Shown here: piece by piece, positions 24,299 to 35,060 of the stretch | How the letters are laid out: each line of letters opens with the position of its first letter | Numbering within the stretch: the first letter of the stretch is position 1 | Source of the DNA: CAXXOK01 sp964640955 | GTDB lineage: Bacteria > Bacillota > Clostridia > Christensenellales > Aristaeellaceae | Reading direction: 5' to 3' | NCBI GenBank assembly: GCA_964640955.1 | Contig: CAZXJI010000002.1 | Coordinates: forward strand, 124,001 to 188,000 | Length of the DNA stretch: 64,000 bases | Made by a program: the position numbers and the translations under genes | Notes under the pieces: generated by a model | Told to the model about the DNA's origin: nothing | Databases searched by the model: none | What the model saw: only the letters and a program-made list of their open reading frames with translations

Positions 24299-26710
24299 AT
24301 GGTCACCATGAAGAAAATCGTATCGCTGGCGCTGGCGCTGTGTATGCTGATGGGGCTGTCGGGCTCGGTGCTTGCGGAAGCGCAGCGCGAATCCGACACG
24401 CTGGTCATCGGGTACACGGAGTTCAACGAAAAGTTCAGCCCGTTCTACGCGGAGAGTGGCTACGACTCCGACGTGGCGAACGTCTTCACCGGAACGCCCC
24501 TGATGGTCACCGACCGTGTGGGCGGCATCGTATACAATGCCATCGAGGGGGAGACCATCCCCTACAACGGCACCGACTACACCTATTACGGCGTCGCCGA
24601 TATCAGCGTTGAGCGCGACGAGGCGACGGACACCACCGTCTACACCGCCAAGATGCGCGACGACGTCAAGTTCTCCGACGGCGTGGCCATGACCGCCGAC
24701 GACCTGATCTTCACCTACTACGCGCTGCTGGATCCTTCCTACGTCGGCGCGGTTACCCTCAACAGCTACGACATCGTCGGTCTGAAGGCCTACCAGACCC
24801 AGACCCCCGAGGATCTGTACGATAAATTCGACGCGCTCGTCAAGGAAATCTACGCCGCGGGCGCCGACCACGAATGGACCGAAGCCGACGCCTGGACGCA
24901 GGAGCAGCAGGACGCCTTCTGGGCCGAGCTGAAGGCCGACTGGATGAGCGACATTCAGTCGATTATCGACTACGTGGTCGCCAATTACAACGTGGACGAT
25001 TATGCCGCCATGATCGATGCGACGCCCGACCAGATCGACGCCGATCCGGGCCTGGGCACGGTATTCGGCATGATGCTGTGGGGCTTCACCTCCTACGACG
25101 CGGGCGTGCTCTCCGCCTCCAACGGCATGAGCTGGAACGTCGCCGAGGGCGAGTACCCCACCCTTGAGGAATGCTACGAAGTGGTCGCCGACATCTACGC
25201 AAGCGACCCCGAGACCTTCTTCACCGTCGAGATGGACGGCGTGGAAGCGACTTCCACCCTCGCGACCGCGGAAACCGCCTTCGTGCAGGAGCAGGCCAAG
25301 AACGAGCCCGAAGCGGCCGCGGGCGTGCCCAACATCACCGGCATCAAGAAGCTGGACGACTACACCGTATCCGTCACCGTGAAGGGCTTCTCCGCGCCCG
25401 CCGTTTACCAGATCTTCGGCATCACGGTAGCCCCGCTGCACTATTACGGCGACACGGCGCTCTACGATTACGACAACAACCAGTTCGGCTTCCTCTTTGG
25501 CGACCTGAGCTCGATTCAGGCCAAGACCACGCAGCCGCTGGGCATGGGCCCCTACAAGTTCATCAAGTACGAGAACAAGATCGTCTACCTCGAGGCCAAC
25601 GAGTATTACTGGAAGGGCGTTCCCAAGATCAAGTACATCCAGCTGAAGGAAACGCTGGACGCGGATAAGACCAGCGGCGTGCTGACCGGCACCCTGGACG
25701 CGTCCGACCCGTCCTTCAACAAGGACACCATCGCGACCATCAAGGAAGCCAACGGCGGCGAGCTGTGCGGAGACAAGCTCTACACCAACACCGTCAATAA
25801 CCTCGGCTACGGCTACATCGGCATCACCGCCACCAACGTGTGCGTGGCCGGCGACGCGGGCTCCGAAGCCTCCAAGGATCTGCGCCGCGCCCTGTTCACC
25901 GCCCTGGCGCTGTACCGCGACGTGGTTATCGACAGCTATTACGGCGAAATCGCCTCCGTTATCAACTACCCCATCTCCAACACCTCCTGGGCCGCCCCGC
26001 AAAAGACGGACGCGGACTATAAGATCGCCTTCTCCACCGATATCGACGGCAACGACATCTACACCGTCGACATGACCATGGAAGAGAAGGAAACCGCCGC
26101 GCTGGCCGCGATCACCGGCTATCTGAAGGCGGCCGGCTACACCTTCGACGAGACGACCGGCAAGGTGACCGCCGCGCCCGAAGGCGCTTCGCTGGAATAC
26201 GAAGCCCTCATCACCGGCGGCGGCACCGGCGACCACCCCTCCTTCGGCATCCTGACCGACGCCAAAGCCCTGCTGGAGAAGGTCGGCATCACGCTGACCA
26301 TCAACGACCTTTCCGATTTCAGCGTTATGCTGGATAAGGTCAAGAGCGCGTCCGCGCAGCTGTTCTGCATGGCGTGGCAGGCGACCATCGACCCGGATAT
26401 GTACCAGGTGTACCATTCCAGCAACGTCATCGGCGCCGGCGGCACCGACAGCAACCAGTACATGATCGCCGATTCCGAACTGGATCAGCTGATCATGGAT
26501 GCCCGCGAGAGCGCCGACCAGACGTACCGCAAAGCCATCTACAAGGCCGCGCTGGACAGGATCATCGATTGGGCGGTTGAGCTGCCCGTATACCAGCGCC
26601 AGAACGCGACCATCTTCAGCGCCGAGCGCGTGAACACCGACACGCTCCCCGGCGACATGACCACCTATTGGGGCTTCGCGCTGGAAATCGAGAAGCTTGA
26701 GCTGAAATAA
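24299..26710 (+). CDS. Oligopeptide/dipeptide ABC transporter binding protein (family 5), enlarged
   Basis: An 803-residue family 5 binding protein (OppA/DppA type; usual length 520-600). Signal peptide MKKIVSLALALCMLM...SVLAEA without a lipobox. Family features: FTGTPLM, MRDDVKFSDGVAMTADD, LGMGPYKFIKYE and a C-terminal YQRQNATIFSAERVN. The extra length sits mainly at about 160-345, an acidic, Trp/Tyr-rich helical stretch between the two halves of lobe 1, and a smaller insert around 580-650. GAGGAGG lies before the ATG. First gene of a six-gene operon. Ligand unknown; peptides are likely, but nickel or oligosaccharides are also seen in the family. Confidence 0.87.
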   Translation: MVTMKKIVSLALALCMLMGLSGSVLAEAQRESDTLVIGYTEFNEKFSPFYAESGYDSDVANVFTGTPLMVTDRVGGIVYNAIEGETIPYNGTDYTYYGVADISVERDEATDTTVYTAKMRDDVKFSDGVAMTADDLIFTYYALLDPSYVGAVTLNSYDIVGLKAYQTQTPEDLYDKFDALVKEIYAAGADHEWTEADAWTQEQQDAFWAELKADWMSDIQSIIDYVVANYNVDDYAAMIDATPDQIDADPGLGTVFGMMLWGFTSYDAGVLSASNGMSWNVAEGEYPTLEECYEVVADIYASDPETFFTVEMDGVEATSTLATAETAFVQEQAKNEPEAAAGVPNITGIKKLDDYTVSVTVKGFSAPAVYQIFGITVAPLHYYGDTALYDYDNNQFGFLFGDLSSIQAKTTQPLGMGPYKFIKYENKIVYLEANEYYWKGVPKIKYIQLKETLDADKTSGVLTGTLDASDPSFNKDTIATIKEANGGELCGDKLYTNTVNNLGYGYIGITATNVCVAGDAGSEASKDLRRALFTALALYRDVVIDSYYGEIASVINYPISNTSWAAPQKTDADYKIAFSTDIDGNDIYTVDMTMEEKETAALAAITGYLKAAGYTFDETTGKVTAAPEGASLEYEALITGGGTGDHPSFGILTDAKALLEKVGITLTINDLSDFSVMLDKVKSASAQLFCMAWQATIDPDMYQVYHSSNVIGAGGTDSNQYMIADSELDQLIMDARESADQTYRKAIYKAALDRIIDWAVELPVYQRQNATIFSAERVNTDTLPGDMTTYWGFALEIEKLELK

Positions 26711-26747
26711 GGCTGAGCTTCCGTCTCCGGCCAACCGGATCTTCCTT

Positions 26748-26784
26748 GGGGGAGCCTGCGGGCATGCGTCCCGCCGGCTCCCCC
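26748..26784 (+). other. Hairpin between binding-protein and oppB-type genes
   Basis: GGGGGAGCCTGCGGG pairs with CCCGCCGGCTCCCCC (one mismatch) across a 7-nt loop. No T-run follows. Same position, after the binding-protein gene, as in the other importers here. Confidence 0.6.
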
Positions 26785-26901
26785 GTCCGGTTCCCCCGCA
26801 CCTGAGATAGCATTCAAAGCGTTTATCGCTTTACGATAGGCAAACGGCCCGCGGAGCCCGCAATTCTCCGCGGCGATCAAAAACGTAAGGAAGTGCGCCT
26901 G

Positions 26902-27888
26902 GTGAAACGCTATATCCTCAAGCGCATCTTGTTAAGTATTGTCATCCTGTTCTTCGTGGCGATACTGATCTACGGCATTATGCGCGCGATTCCCACCTCC
27001 TTTGTGGAAAAAAAGGCGATGGAGCGCGCGCAGCTGCCGGGCTCCAAAAGCTATACCGAATGGCTGCAGATTCTAAACGACCAGTACGGCATGGGCGGCA
27101 ACGTGGTCACCGGCTTCACGACGTGGTTCGGTCGGGTGATACGGGGCGATTTCGGCGATTCGTGGAAGTTTACCATTCCCGTGACGCAGAAGTTTTCCCA
27201 GGTGGTCTGGGATTCGTTCTGGTTCGCCTTCGTCGCGATGATCCTTCGCGTGATCATCGGCATTCCCCTGGGCATCCTGTCGGCGAGAAAGCAGTACAGC
27301 CATACCGATTACGCGATCACCGTCTTCGCGCTGATCGGCATATCGCTGCCGACGTTCTTCTTCGCCACGCTGCTCAAGCTGGTGTTTTCGGTACAGCTGG
27401 GGTGGCTGGACCTGTTCGGCAAGGTGGGCCGCGACTATCTCACCCTGAGCCCCTGGGGGCAGGCGCTGGACGTAGCCAAGCACTACATTATGCCGGTATT
27501 GACGCTGACCATCGTCAGCGTCGGCGATTTGATGCGCTACACGCGCACCAACATGCTTGAGGTGTTGAACAGCGACTTTATCCGCACGGCGCGCGCCAAG
27601 GGGCTGCCGGAAAAGACGGTCATCAACAAGCACGCCTTCCGCAACACCCTGATCCCCATCGTCACCCTGCTGGGCGGCACGCTTCCCAGCCTGTTCGGCG
27701 GCGCGATGATCACCGAGACGCTGTTCCAGATTCCCGGCATCGGCTACACCTCCTACCAGGCGATGCTGGAAGGGGACATCCCCTTTACGATGTTCTTTTT
27801 GATGTTCATCGCCATCCTGACGCTTTTGGGCACGCTGATCGCCGACCTGCTTTACGCGGTCGTGGATCCGCGCGTGCGCATCGCGTAA
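26902..27888 (+). CDS. Oligopeptide ABC transporter permease, OppB/DppB type
   Basis: A 328-residue permease with six membrane segments and the C-terminal family block TRTNMLEVLNSDFIRTARAKGL. I chose GTG at 26902, placed 9 nt after AAGGAA; the in-frame GTG at 26893 is too close to that site. It pairs with the OppC-type protein 14 nt downstream. Confidence 0.88.
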   Translation: MKRYILKRILLSIVILFFVAILIYGIMRAIPTSFVEKKAMERAQLPGSKSYTEWLQILNDQYGMGGNVVTGFTTWFGRVIRGDFGDSWKFTIPVTQKFSQVVWDSFWFAFVAMILRVIIGIPLGILSARKQYSHTDYAITVFALIGISLPTFFFATLLKLVFSVQLGWLDLFGKVGRDYLTLSPWGQALDVAKHYIMPVLTLTIVSVGDLMRYTRTNMLEVLNSDFIRTARAKGLPEKTVINKHAFRNTLIPIVTLLGGTLPSLFGGAMITETLFQIPGIGYTSYQAMLEGDIPFTMFFLMFIAILTLLGTLIADLLYAVVDPRVRIA

Positions 27889-27902
27889 AGGAGGTGCCCC
27901 GC

Positions 27903-29657
27903 GTGGAAGAGCAAAACCCCAAATACCCCAAAGAAGAAGAGAACGCCGAGGAATTGGCCCAGGCCCTGGCGCTGGACGACGAACGGCGCGTAAAGGTGCT
28001 TTCTCCCGGCATGCTGGTGTTCAAGCGTTTCGTGCGCAACCGGCTGGCCATCACCGGCGCGTTTATCATTTTATTCATGTTCCTGTTCAGCTTTCTGGGC
28101 GGCGCCGTGAGCCCCTACGGCGAAAGCCAGGTGTTCAAGGACTACGAACCCATGAACAAGCTGTACGCGGCGGTGACCGAGAACGAGGAATATCGCTATA
28201 TCCTGGCGGAAGGCGCGGTGTTCGACAGCACCGCCAAGAGCAAAATGATCCTCGCCATCACCAAGGGCGAAAGCTCGTTTGAAAGCGGAAGCGACACCTA
28301 CGGCCTGGTGAAGGAAGGCGACGATTTTTACCGCATCACCGCCGCCACGGTCGTGGCGTCCGGCAAGGGCATCAAGAACAACTTCAAACTGACGGCCACA
28401 GACGGCTTCACCCCGCCCGCCGATTTTACCGACCGGTTCGACGAGGCGATCGCCGCCGGGGAAGACTCCTTTTCGACGGCGGACGGCCAGACCTTCCTCC
28501 TCAAGGCTTCCAAGGTGGCCGCGGAGGTGCTGTTGCAGTCGGACTTGGCGCTGGCCTCCAAGTGGGTCTTTTCCGGGGAGCTGAGCGAAGACCTGGCTTT
28601 CTGCCTGGCCGCGGGGCGCGCCATGCAGGCCGGGGAGGCGGCGACGTTCGCCGCGGACGGCCGCACCTATTCCCTCTCCTTCTCGCAGCGGGGCGTCGCG
28701 ACCTTCACCGACGATACGGGCGCGCAGGTCGCGCAGGCCTCCCATTTCGTCATGAAGGCCTCGCAGGTGGGCACGGTGTTCCCCGACGGGTTCGCCGAAG
28801 CCGTGCAGGACGCCATCGCCAGCGGCGCGACCAGCTTCGTCCTGCCGGACGAGACGGGGGCGGACCGGCTGTACCTGCTGGAGCGCAACGCCCGGGAATA
28901 CATCGTGCGCACGGAGCTGGACACCTACCAGATCATGATGTACGCCACGCCTTCGCTCACCCATCCGCTGGGCACCGACGGCAACGGCATGGACGTGGTG
29001 ACGAGGCTCATGTACGGCGGGCGCGTGTCGCTGCTCATCGGCTTCGTGGTGGTGTTTCTGGAAACGCTGATCGGCGTCATCCTGGGCGGCATCGCGGGCT
29101 ATTTCGGCAAATGGATCGACAACCTTCTCATGCGCGTGGTGGACATTCTCAACTGCCTGCCGGCGCTGCCGATATTCATTATCCTGGGCGCGATTATGGA
29201 CGCGGAGAAGGTGGCACCCGGCTACCGCATCTTTATCCTCATGGCCGCCATGGGGCTTCTGGGGTGGCCGTCCATCGCGCGCGTCGTGCGCGGGCAGATA
29301 CTGAGCCTCCGGGAGCAGGAGTTCATGACCGCGGCGGAGGCCACGGGCCTTTCGGTAAAACGGCGCATTTTCCGCCATCTGGTGCCCAACGTCATTCCCC
29401 AGCTGATCGTCATCGCGACGATGACGCTGGGCGGCGTCATCCTGACCGAGGCGACGCTCTCCTTCCTGGGTCTCGGCGTCAAGTATCCGCTGGCGTCGTG
29501 GGGCTCCATCATCAACGCGGTCAGCAACATCTACGTCATGACCAACTACTGGTTCGTATGGATCCCCGCCGGTTTCCTGATTCTGCTGACGGTGCTGGGA
29601 TTCAACTTCGTGGGCGACGGCCTCCGGGACGCGTTCGACCCCAAAATGAAACGGTAA
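27903..29657 (+). CDS. OppC/DppC-type permease with a large extracytoplasmic insert
   Basis: A 584-residue permease, about twice the usual OppC length (near 300). Residues 1-45 are charged and cytoplasmic, then membrane segment 1 (ITGAFIILFMFLFSFLGG). The loop after it, about residues 70-340, should lie outside the cell. The normal OppC core resumes with HPLGTDGNGMDVVTRLMYGG, followed by the remaining membrane segments and the EAA region FMTAAEATGLSVKRRIF. The insert holds about four degenerate repeats of roughly 55-65 residues with an A-x-x-x-G-x-x-S-F pattern followed by a Tyr/Phe-Leu strand. I chose GTG at 27903 after AAAGGAGG. Confidence 0.87.
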   Translation: MEEQNPKYPKEEENAEELAQALALDDERRVKVLSPGMLVFKRFVRNRLAITGAFIILFMFLFSFLGGAVSPYGESQVFKDYEPMNKLYAAVTENEEYRYILAEGAVFDSTAKSKMILAITKGESSFESGSDTYGLVKEGDDFYRITAATVVASGKGIKNNFKLTATDGFTPPADFTDRFDEAIAAGEDSFSTADGQTFLLKASKVAAEVLLQSDLALASKWVFSGELSEDLAFCLAAGRAMQAGEAATFAADGRTYSLSFSQRGVATFTDDTGAQVAQASHFVMKASQVGTVFPDGFAEAVQDAIASGATSFVLPDETGADRLYLLERNAREYIVRTELDTYQIMMYATPSLTHPLGTDGNGMDVVTRLMYGGRVSLLIGFVVVFLETLIGVILGGIAGYFGKWIDNLLMRVVDILNCLPALPIFIILGAIMDAEKVAPGYRIFILMAAMGLLGWPSIARVVRGQILSLREQEFMTAAEATGLSVKRRIFRHLVPNVIPQLIVIATMTLGGVILTEATLSFLGLGVKYPLASWGSIINAVSNIYVMTNYWFVWIPAGFLILLTVLGFNFVGDGLRDAFDPKMKR

Positions 29658-29670
29658 GGGAGGTATTTCC

Positions 29671-30823
<1,153 letters not shown>

Positions 30824-30831
<8 letters not shown>

Positions 30832-31825
30832 CCCGAACATGAAAAACGACGACATCGTCGTCGTCAAAAACCTGAAGAAGTACTTCCCCATCAAGGGCGG
30901 CTTTTTCGGCCGCATCGTGGGCGCGGTGAAGGCGGTGGACGGCATTTCCTTTTCCATTCGCCGGGGTACCACCATGGGGCTGGTGGGCGAAAGCGGCTGC
31001 GGCAAAACCACCGTCGGGCGCACGCTGCTGCGCCTGACCGACAAGACCGAAGGCGAGGTGCTGTTCGAGGGGCGCGACGTGCACGCGCTGGAGCGCGAAG
31101 AGCTGCGCAGGCTGCGCCCCAAGATGCAGATCATCTTTCAGGATCCGTACTCCAGCCTTTCGCCGCGGCTGCCGGTGGGCGAGATCATCGGCGAGGCGGT
31201 CAAGGAGCACCACATCGTGCCGGATAACGAATACGAAGCCTATCTGGAAAAGACCATGTCCTCCTGCGGGCTGATGCCCTACCATAAGGACCGTTACCCG
31301 CACGAGTTTTCCGGGGGACAGCGCCAGCGCATCTGCATTGCGCGCGCTTTGGCGCTCAATCCGGAGTTTGTGGTGTGCGACGAGCCGGTGTCCGCGCTGG
31401 ACGTGTCCATACAGGCGCAGATCATCAACCTGCTCAAGGACCTGCAGGAGGAGTTCGGGCTGACGTACCTGTTCATCTCCCACGATCTGAGCGTGGTGGA
31501 GCACATCAGCGATACCATCGGGGTGATGTACCTGGGCAATCTCGTGGAATACGGCCCCAAGAGCAGCGTGTTCAACAACCCGCTGCACCCGTACACCGTG
31601 GCCCTTTTCAGCGCCATCCCCATGCCCGATCCCGACGCCAAGATGAACCGCGTGATTCTGGAAGGGAGCATCCCCTCGCCGGCCAACCCGCCCAAGGGAT
31701 GCAAGTTCCACACGCGCTGCAACCGCTGCATGGAACGCTGCAAAACCGAGGTTCCCGTGCAGCGGGAGGTGGAGCCCGGCCATTTCGTGGTGTGCCACCT
31801 GTACGACGGGCAGGGCGAAGCATGA
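30824..31825 (+). CDS. Oligopeptide ABC transporter ATPase, OppF/DppF type
   Basis: A 333-residue ATPase with Walker A GESGCGKT, QIIFQDPYSSLSPR, signature FSGGQRQR, Walker B VVCDEPVSALDVS and a C-terminal Cys-rich segment (CKFHTRCNRCMERCKT). Its ATG overlaps the OppD stop by 8 nt. It forms the ATPase heterodimer with the upstream gene product. Confidence 0.9.
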
Positions 31826-32091
31826 AAGCCCGCAAGCGCCCCGCCGAGCCGCCCGCCGAGGACGACGGCCGCACCGTAGCGCCCATGGACGTGGACGGAA
31901 TGCCCTGGTACATGCGCAAGCCCAAGGGCAGGCCGGAACCGCGGCCCTCCGGAAGCGCGGAGCCGCTTAAGGGCCGCGATCTGCGGCGGTACCTGTTCTC
32001 CGCCGTGGGCACGGGGCTTTTGATCACGCTGGTCTTCGGCGTCGCGGCGGCGCTGTTCATCCTGTTCTGCACGCAGATATGGTTTCAGTAG
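31822..32091 (+). CDS. Small single-pass membrane protein coupled to the peptide importer
   Basis: An 89-residue protein whose ATG overlaps the OppF stop (ATGA), so it is translationally coupled. Residues 1-50 are hydrophilic, Pro/Arg-rich and contain MPWYMRKPKG; residues 58-85 form one hydrophobic segment (GTGLLITLVFGVAAALFILF), leaving a very short tail (CTQIWFQ). I do not recognise a family. Coupling suggests a subunit, assembly or stability factor of the transporter. The ribosome site lies within the end of the OppF gene. Confidence 0.7.
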   Translation: MKARKRPAEPPAEDDGRTVAPMDVDGMPWYMRKPKGRPEPRPSGSAEPLKGRDLRRYLFSAVGTGLLITLVFGVAAALFILFCTQIWFQ

Positions 32092-32157
32092 CGCCCCGGC
32101 GGCACGGCCTCGCCGCATCGCGGGCCGACGCCGAACCGGCACCGAAAGGAACCAACC

Positions 32158-32697
32158 ATGCATATCGAGCTGACCGCCTCGGTTCCCGAGGCGCTTCTCA
32201 GGCAGGTCGTCGCGCTGGATCACGCCGCCTACCCGCCGCAGGATCAAATCACCTGGGCACGGGCGCGCACGGTGTATGGTGCCGCGCCGGACAGCCTGAT
32301 CCTCCTTCGGGACGGTGAAACGCTGGCGGGGTACCTGTCCGTTTTCCGGGTCAACCGGGGTATGGCCGAAGCGGCGCTGCGGGCTGGCACACCGATCTAC
32401 AAGTGCCCCCTCCCGGCGCTGCTTTCCTTTGGCGACGCCGACGGCGACCTGTACATCCACAACATTATCCTCGCGCCCGCGTATCGGGGGCGCGGATATC
32501 GCCGGCTGCTGTTTCAGGGCCTCGCGCAGTGGCTGGAGACGCATTCCCCGGGCCTAAGCGTGTGGGCGGACGTCGTAACCCCGCAGGGCGGGCAGGCGAT
32601 GGGCGCGCTGGGCCTGAAGCCGTTGGCCGCGGACGCGCACGCCTGGCGCGGAACGGCGGAAGACCTGCGCGCGGCGCTGGGCTTCTTCAAAGAGTGA
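32158..32697 (+). CDS. GNAT-family N-acetyltransferase
   Basis: A 179-residue acetyltransferase of the GNAT fold. The acetyl-CoA binding motif A is visible as IHNIILAPAYRGRGYRRLLF (about 100-119), with RGRGYR the pyrophosphate loop. AAAGGAACC lies before the ATG. It follows the peptide-importer operon by 66 nt and may be read with it. Substrate unknown. Confidence 0.8.
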   Translation: MHIELTASVPEALLRQVVALDHAAYPPQDQITWARARTVYGAAPDSLILLRDGETLAGYLSVFRVNRGMAEAALRAGTPIYKCPLPALLSFGDADGDLYIHNIILAPAYRGRGYRRLLFQGLAQWLETHSPGLSVWADVVTPQGGQAMGALGLKPLAADAHAWRGTAEDLRAALGFFKE

Positions 32698-32723
32698 GCT
32701 TCGTCCCTTCCTGAACATATAGA

Positions 32724-32758
32724 ACGCCGCCCGTTCCGCATTGCGGAACGGGCGGCGT
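32724..32758. terminator. Intrinsic terminator between convergent genes
   Basis: A 17-bp perfect stem (ACGCCGCCCGTTCCGCA and complement) with TCTGTTTTCC after it on the plus strand. It ends the operon and GNAT gene, and probably the convergent hydrolase gene. Confidence 0.78.
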
Positions 32759-32778
32759 CTGTTTTCCGTATGTCCTGT

Positions 32779-33660
32779 TTACTGGAGCGTCTCGGCAAAG
32801 AAGGCGCCGGTGGCGTCGATCGCGTCGTAGAGGGAATGCAGGTCCTCCTCGGAGAAGACGTTGAAGGTGTGATCCATCCCCTCGATGTAGTACGTCTTGG
32901 AAGCGTCGTTGGTGCTGGCTTCGACGATCTTCTGCGCCCATTCCGGATCGACCGTCGTATCGTTCGTGCCGGCGATGGCGAGCACCGGGCCCGTGTAGGC
33001 GGCGAACTCCTTAAGCACGTCGGTGTTCATGACGTCCTCGCACCACTGCAGCGATACGTTGAGCGGGTCGCGCCAGTCGAAGTTCATCACAAAGTAGCCG
33101 TTCGCCTTGGCTTCCTCGTACTGCGCCTCGCCGAAGAAGCCGTCCAGCACCATATCCGGCGCGCCGGCCCAGGTCACGATGGATTTGAACAGCTCGGGAT
33201 GCCAACCGCAGCACAGCAGCGCGTCGGTGCCGCCCTGGCTCCAGCCCATCACGCCGATCTTGTCCGCGTCGATATTGGTCTGCGCGGCCATGTAATTCGC
33301 GGCCGCCACGGCGTCGCCCACGGCGCTTTCGAACGTGTAGCCCATATAGTCGGCGGTGGAATCGCCGTTGCCCATAAAGTCGATGCGGATGGTGGCGACG
33401 CCGTACTTCTCGGCCAGCACCGGCGCGGCGTAGGCATAGCCGCCGCCGGCTTCGTCGCGGTTGGAACCCGTGCCGTGGAGCATCACCACGGCGGGATAGG
33501 TGCCTTCGGCGGTAGGCATGCAGACGGTGGCGGGAATCTCGTGGTCGCCCCCGTCGAGGCTTACGACGGTCTCCACGTAGGCGGCGTCCTCCGCCGTGGC
33601 GGTCGCCGCGAAGGTCAGGCACAGCGCGATGGTCAGGAATACGGATACGATCTTTTTCAT
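32779..33660 (-). CDS. Secreted alpha/beta hydrolase
   Basis: A 293-residue exported hydrolase: signal peptide MKKIVSVFLTIALC...ATATAED, no lipobox. Nucleophile elbow GWSQGG, oxyanion HGTGSN, catalytic Asp in GTNDTTVDPE, His in GMDHTF: a full Ser-Asp-His triad in the dienelactone-hydrolase/acyl-peptidase-like order. Likely an esterase outside the cell, for example removing acetyl or feruloyl groups from glycans. It is a single gene, divergent from nothing and preceded by its own AGGGGAGGGG ribosome site. Confidence 0.83.
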   Translation of the reverse strand: MKKIVSVFLTIALCLTFAATATAEDAAYVETVVSLDGGDHEIPATVCMPTAEGTYPAVVMLHGTGSNRDEAGGGYAYAAPVLAEKYGVATIRIDFMGNGDSTADYMGYTFESAVGDAVAAANYMAAQTNIDADKIGVMGWSQGGTDALLCCGWHPELFKSIVTWAGAPDMVLDGFFGEAQYEEAKANGYFVMNFDWRDPLNVSLQWCEDVMNTDVLKEFAAYTGPVLAIAGTNDTTVDPEWAQKIVEASTNDASKTYYIEGMDHTFNVFSEEDLHSLYDAIDATGAFFAETLQ

Positions 33661-33744
33661 GGTTACCCCTCCCCTAAGCAGTCGTTTCGGTTTGGTTCTC
33701 CACTGCGATTGTAGCGGTCGTCGTGTCGTTTGTCCATTGCCGCG

Positions 33745-33779
33745 GCGGGAAATAACGGGCTTTTCTCCGTATTTCCCGC
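33745..33779 (-). terminator. Hairpin after the UDP-galacturonate operon
   Basis: GCGGGAAATAACGG pairs with CCGTATTTCCCGC (one bulge), about 30 nt past the last gene of the operon. There is no clear T-run. Confidence 0.5.
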
Positions 33780-33808
33780 GGAGGCGCGAAAGAAGGCGGT
33801 CCGGCGCC

Positions 33809-35011
33809 TTAATCCCGGAAATACAGGTCCCGGGTGTACACCTTGTCCATGACGTCCTTCAGCTCCGGGCTGTAGCGGTTGGCGATAATCACGTCGCACT
33901 CCGCCTTGAAGCTTGCCAGGTCGCGCGATACGCGGCTGTTGAAGAACAGGTCCTCCTTGAGCGCCGGCTCGTACACGATCACCTCGATGCCCTTGGCCTT
34001 GACGCGCTTCATCACGCCCTGGATGCTGCTCTGGCGGAAGTTGTCGGAATCGGCCTTCATGGTCAGGCGGTATACGCCGACGATCTTCGGCCTGCGGCTC
34101 AGAATTCGGTCGGCGATAAAATCCTTGCGGGTGCGGTTGGCGTCCACGATGGCGCCGATGATGTTGTTGGGCACGTTGTCGTAGTTGGCCAGCAGCTGCT
34201 TGGTATCCTTGGGCAGGCAATACCCGCCGTAACCGAAGGAAGGGTTGTTGTAGTGCGTGCCGATGCGGGGATCCAGGCACACCCCCTCGATGATGCTGCG
34301 GGTGTTGAGCCCCCGCACCTCGGCGTAGGTATCCAGCTCGTTAAAGAAGCTCACGCGCAGGGCCAGGTAGGTGTTGGCGAACAGCTTGACCGCCTCGGCC
34401 TCCGTGGGGTTCATGAACAGGGTCTGAATGTCCTCCTTCAGCGCGCCCTCGCGCAGCAGCTCCGCGAAGGTCTGCGCCGCTTTCAAAAGCCGCTTGTTGC
34501 CCTCCGGCACGCCTACGATGATGCGGCTGGGGTAGAGGCAGTCGTACAGCGCCTTGCCCTCCCTGAGGAACTCGGGGGAAAAGAGGATGTTGTCGCAGGT
34601 GTAGCGCTCGCGAACCGACGCGGTGAAGCCGACCGGCACCGTGGACTTGACGACGATCACCGCGTCGGGGTTTTGTTCGATCACCTGTTCGATGACGCTT
34701 TCGACCGAGCTGGTATCGAAATAGTTCTTGACCGGATCATAGTTGGTGGGGGTGGAGATAACCACAAAATCGGCGTTCCGGTAGGCGCTTTCGCCGTCGA
34801 GCGTCGCCGTAAGGTCCAGTTCCTTCTCCGCCAGGTACTGCTCAATCTCCCGGTCGATGATGGGCGACCTGCGCGCGTTGATCATGTCGACCTTCGCCTT
34901 CAGGATGTCCACCGCCGTCACCTTCGCGTGCTGCGAAAGCAGCACCGCGTTTGAGAGGCCCACGTATCCCGTGCCCACGATAACGATTTTCGCTTTTTCG
35001 GCGGATTGCAT
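33809..35011 (-). CDS. ugd: UDP-glucose 6-dehydrogenase
   Basis: A 400-residue nucleotide-sugar dehydrogenase. N-terminal Rossmann motif VGTGYVGLSNAV (about 11-22), STPTNYD, KSTVPVGFT, the substrate segment FSPEFLREG, and the central helix with the FANTYLALRVSFFNELD region. The catalytic cysteine is in GYGGYCLPKD. Length fits the short Ugd form. It oxidises UDP-glucose to UDP-glucuronate in two NAD+ steps. Last gene of the operon; with the epimerase gene it gives UDP-galacturonate. The related UDP-ManNAc dehydrogenase is less likely from the context. Confidence 0.87.
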   Translation of the reverse strand: MQSAEKAKIVIVGTGYVGLSNAVLLSQHAKVTAVDILKAKVDMINARRSPIIDREIEQYLAEKELDLTATLDGESAYRNADFVVISTPTNYDPVKNYFDTSSVESVIEQVIEQNPDAVIVVKSTVPVGFTASVRERYTCDNILFSPEFLREGKALYDCLYPSRIIVGVPEGNKRLLKAAQTFAELLREGALKEDIQTLFMNPTEAEAVKLFANTYLALRVSFFNELDTYAEVRGLNTRSIIEGVCLDPRIGTHYNNPSFGYGGYCLPKDTKQLLANYDNVPNNIIGAIVDANRTRKDFIADRILSRRPKIVGVYRLTMKADSDNFRQSSIQGVMKRVKAKGIEVIVYEPALKEDLFFNSRVSRDLASFKAECDVIIANRYSPELKDVMDKVYTRDLYFRD

Positions 35012-35060
35012 TAGCCCGCTCCTCCTTGTTGTGTCGATAGGATCCGCCCGCGCCGCCCTT

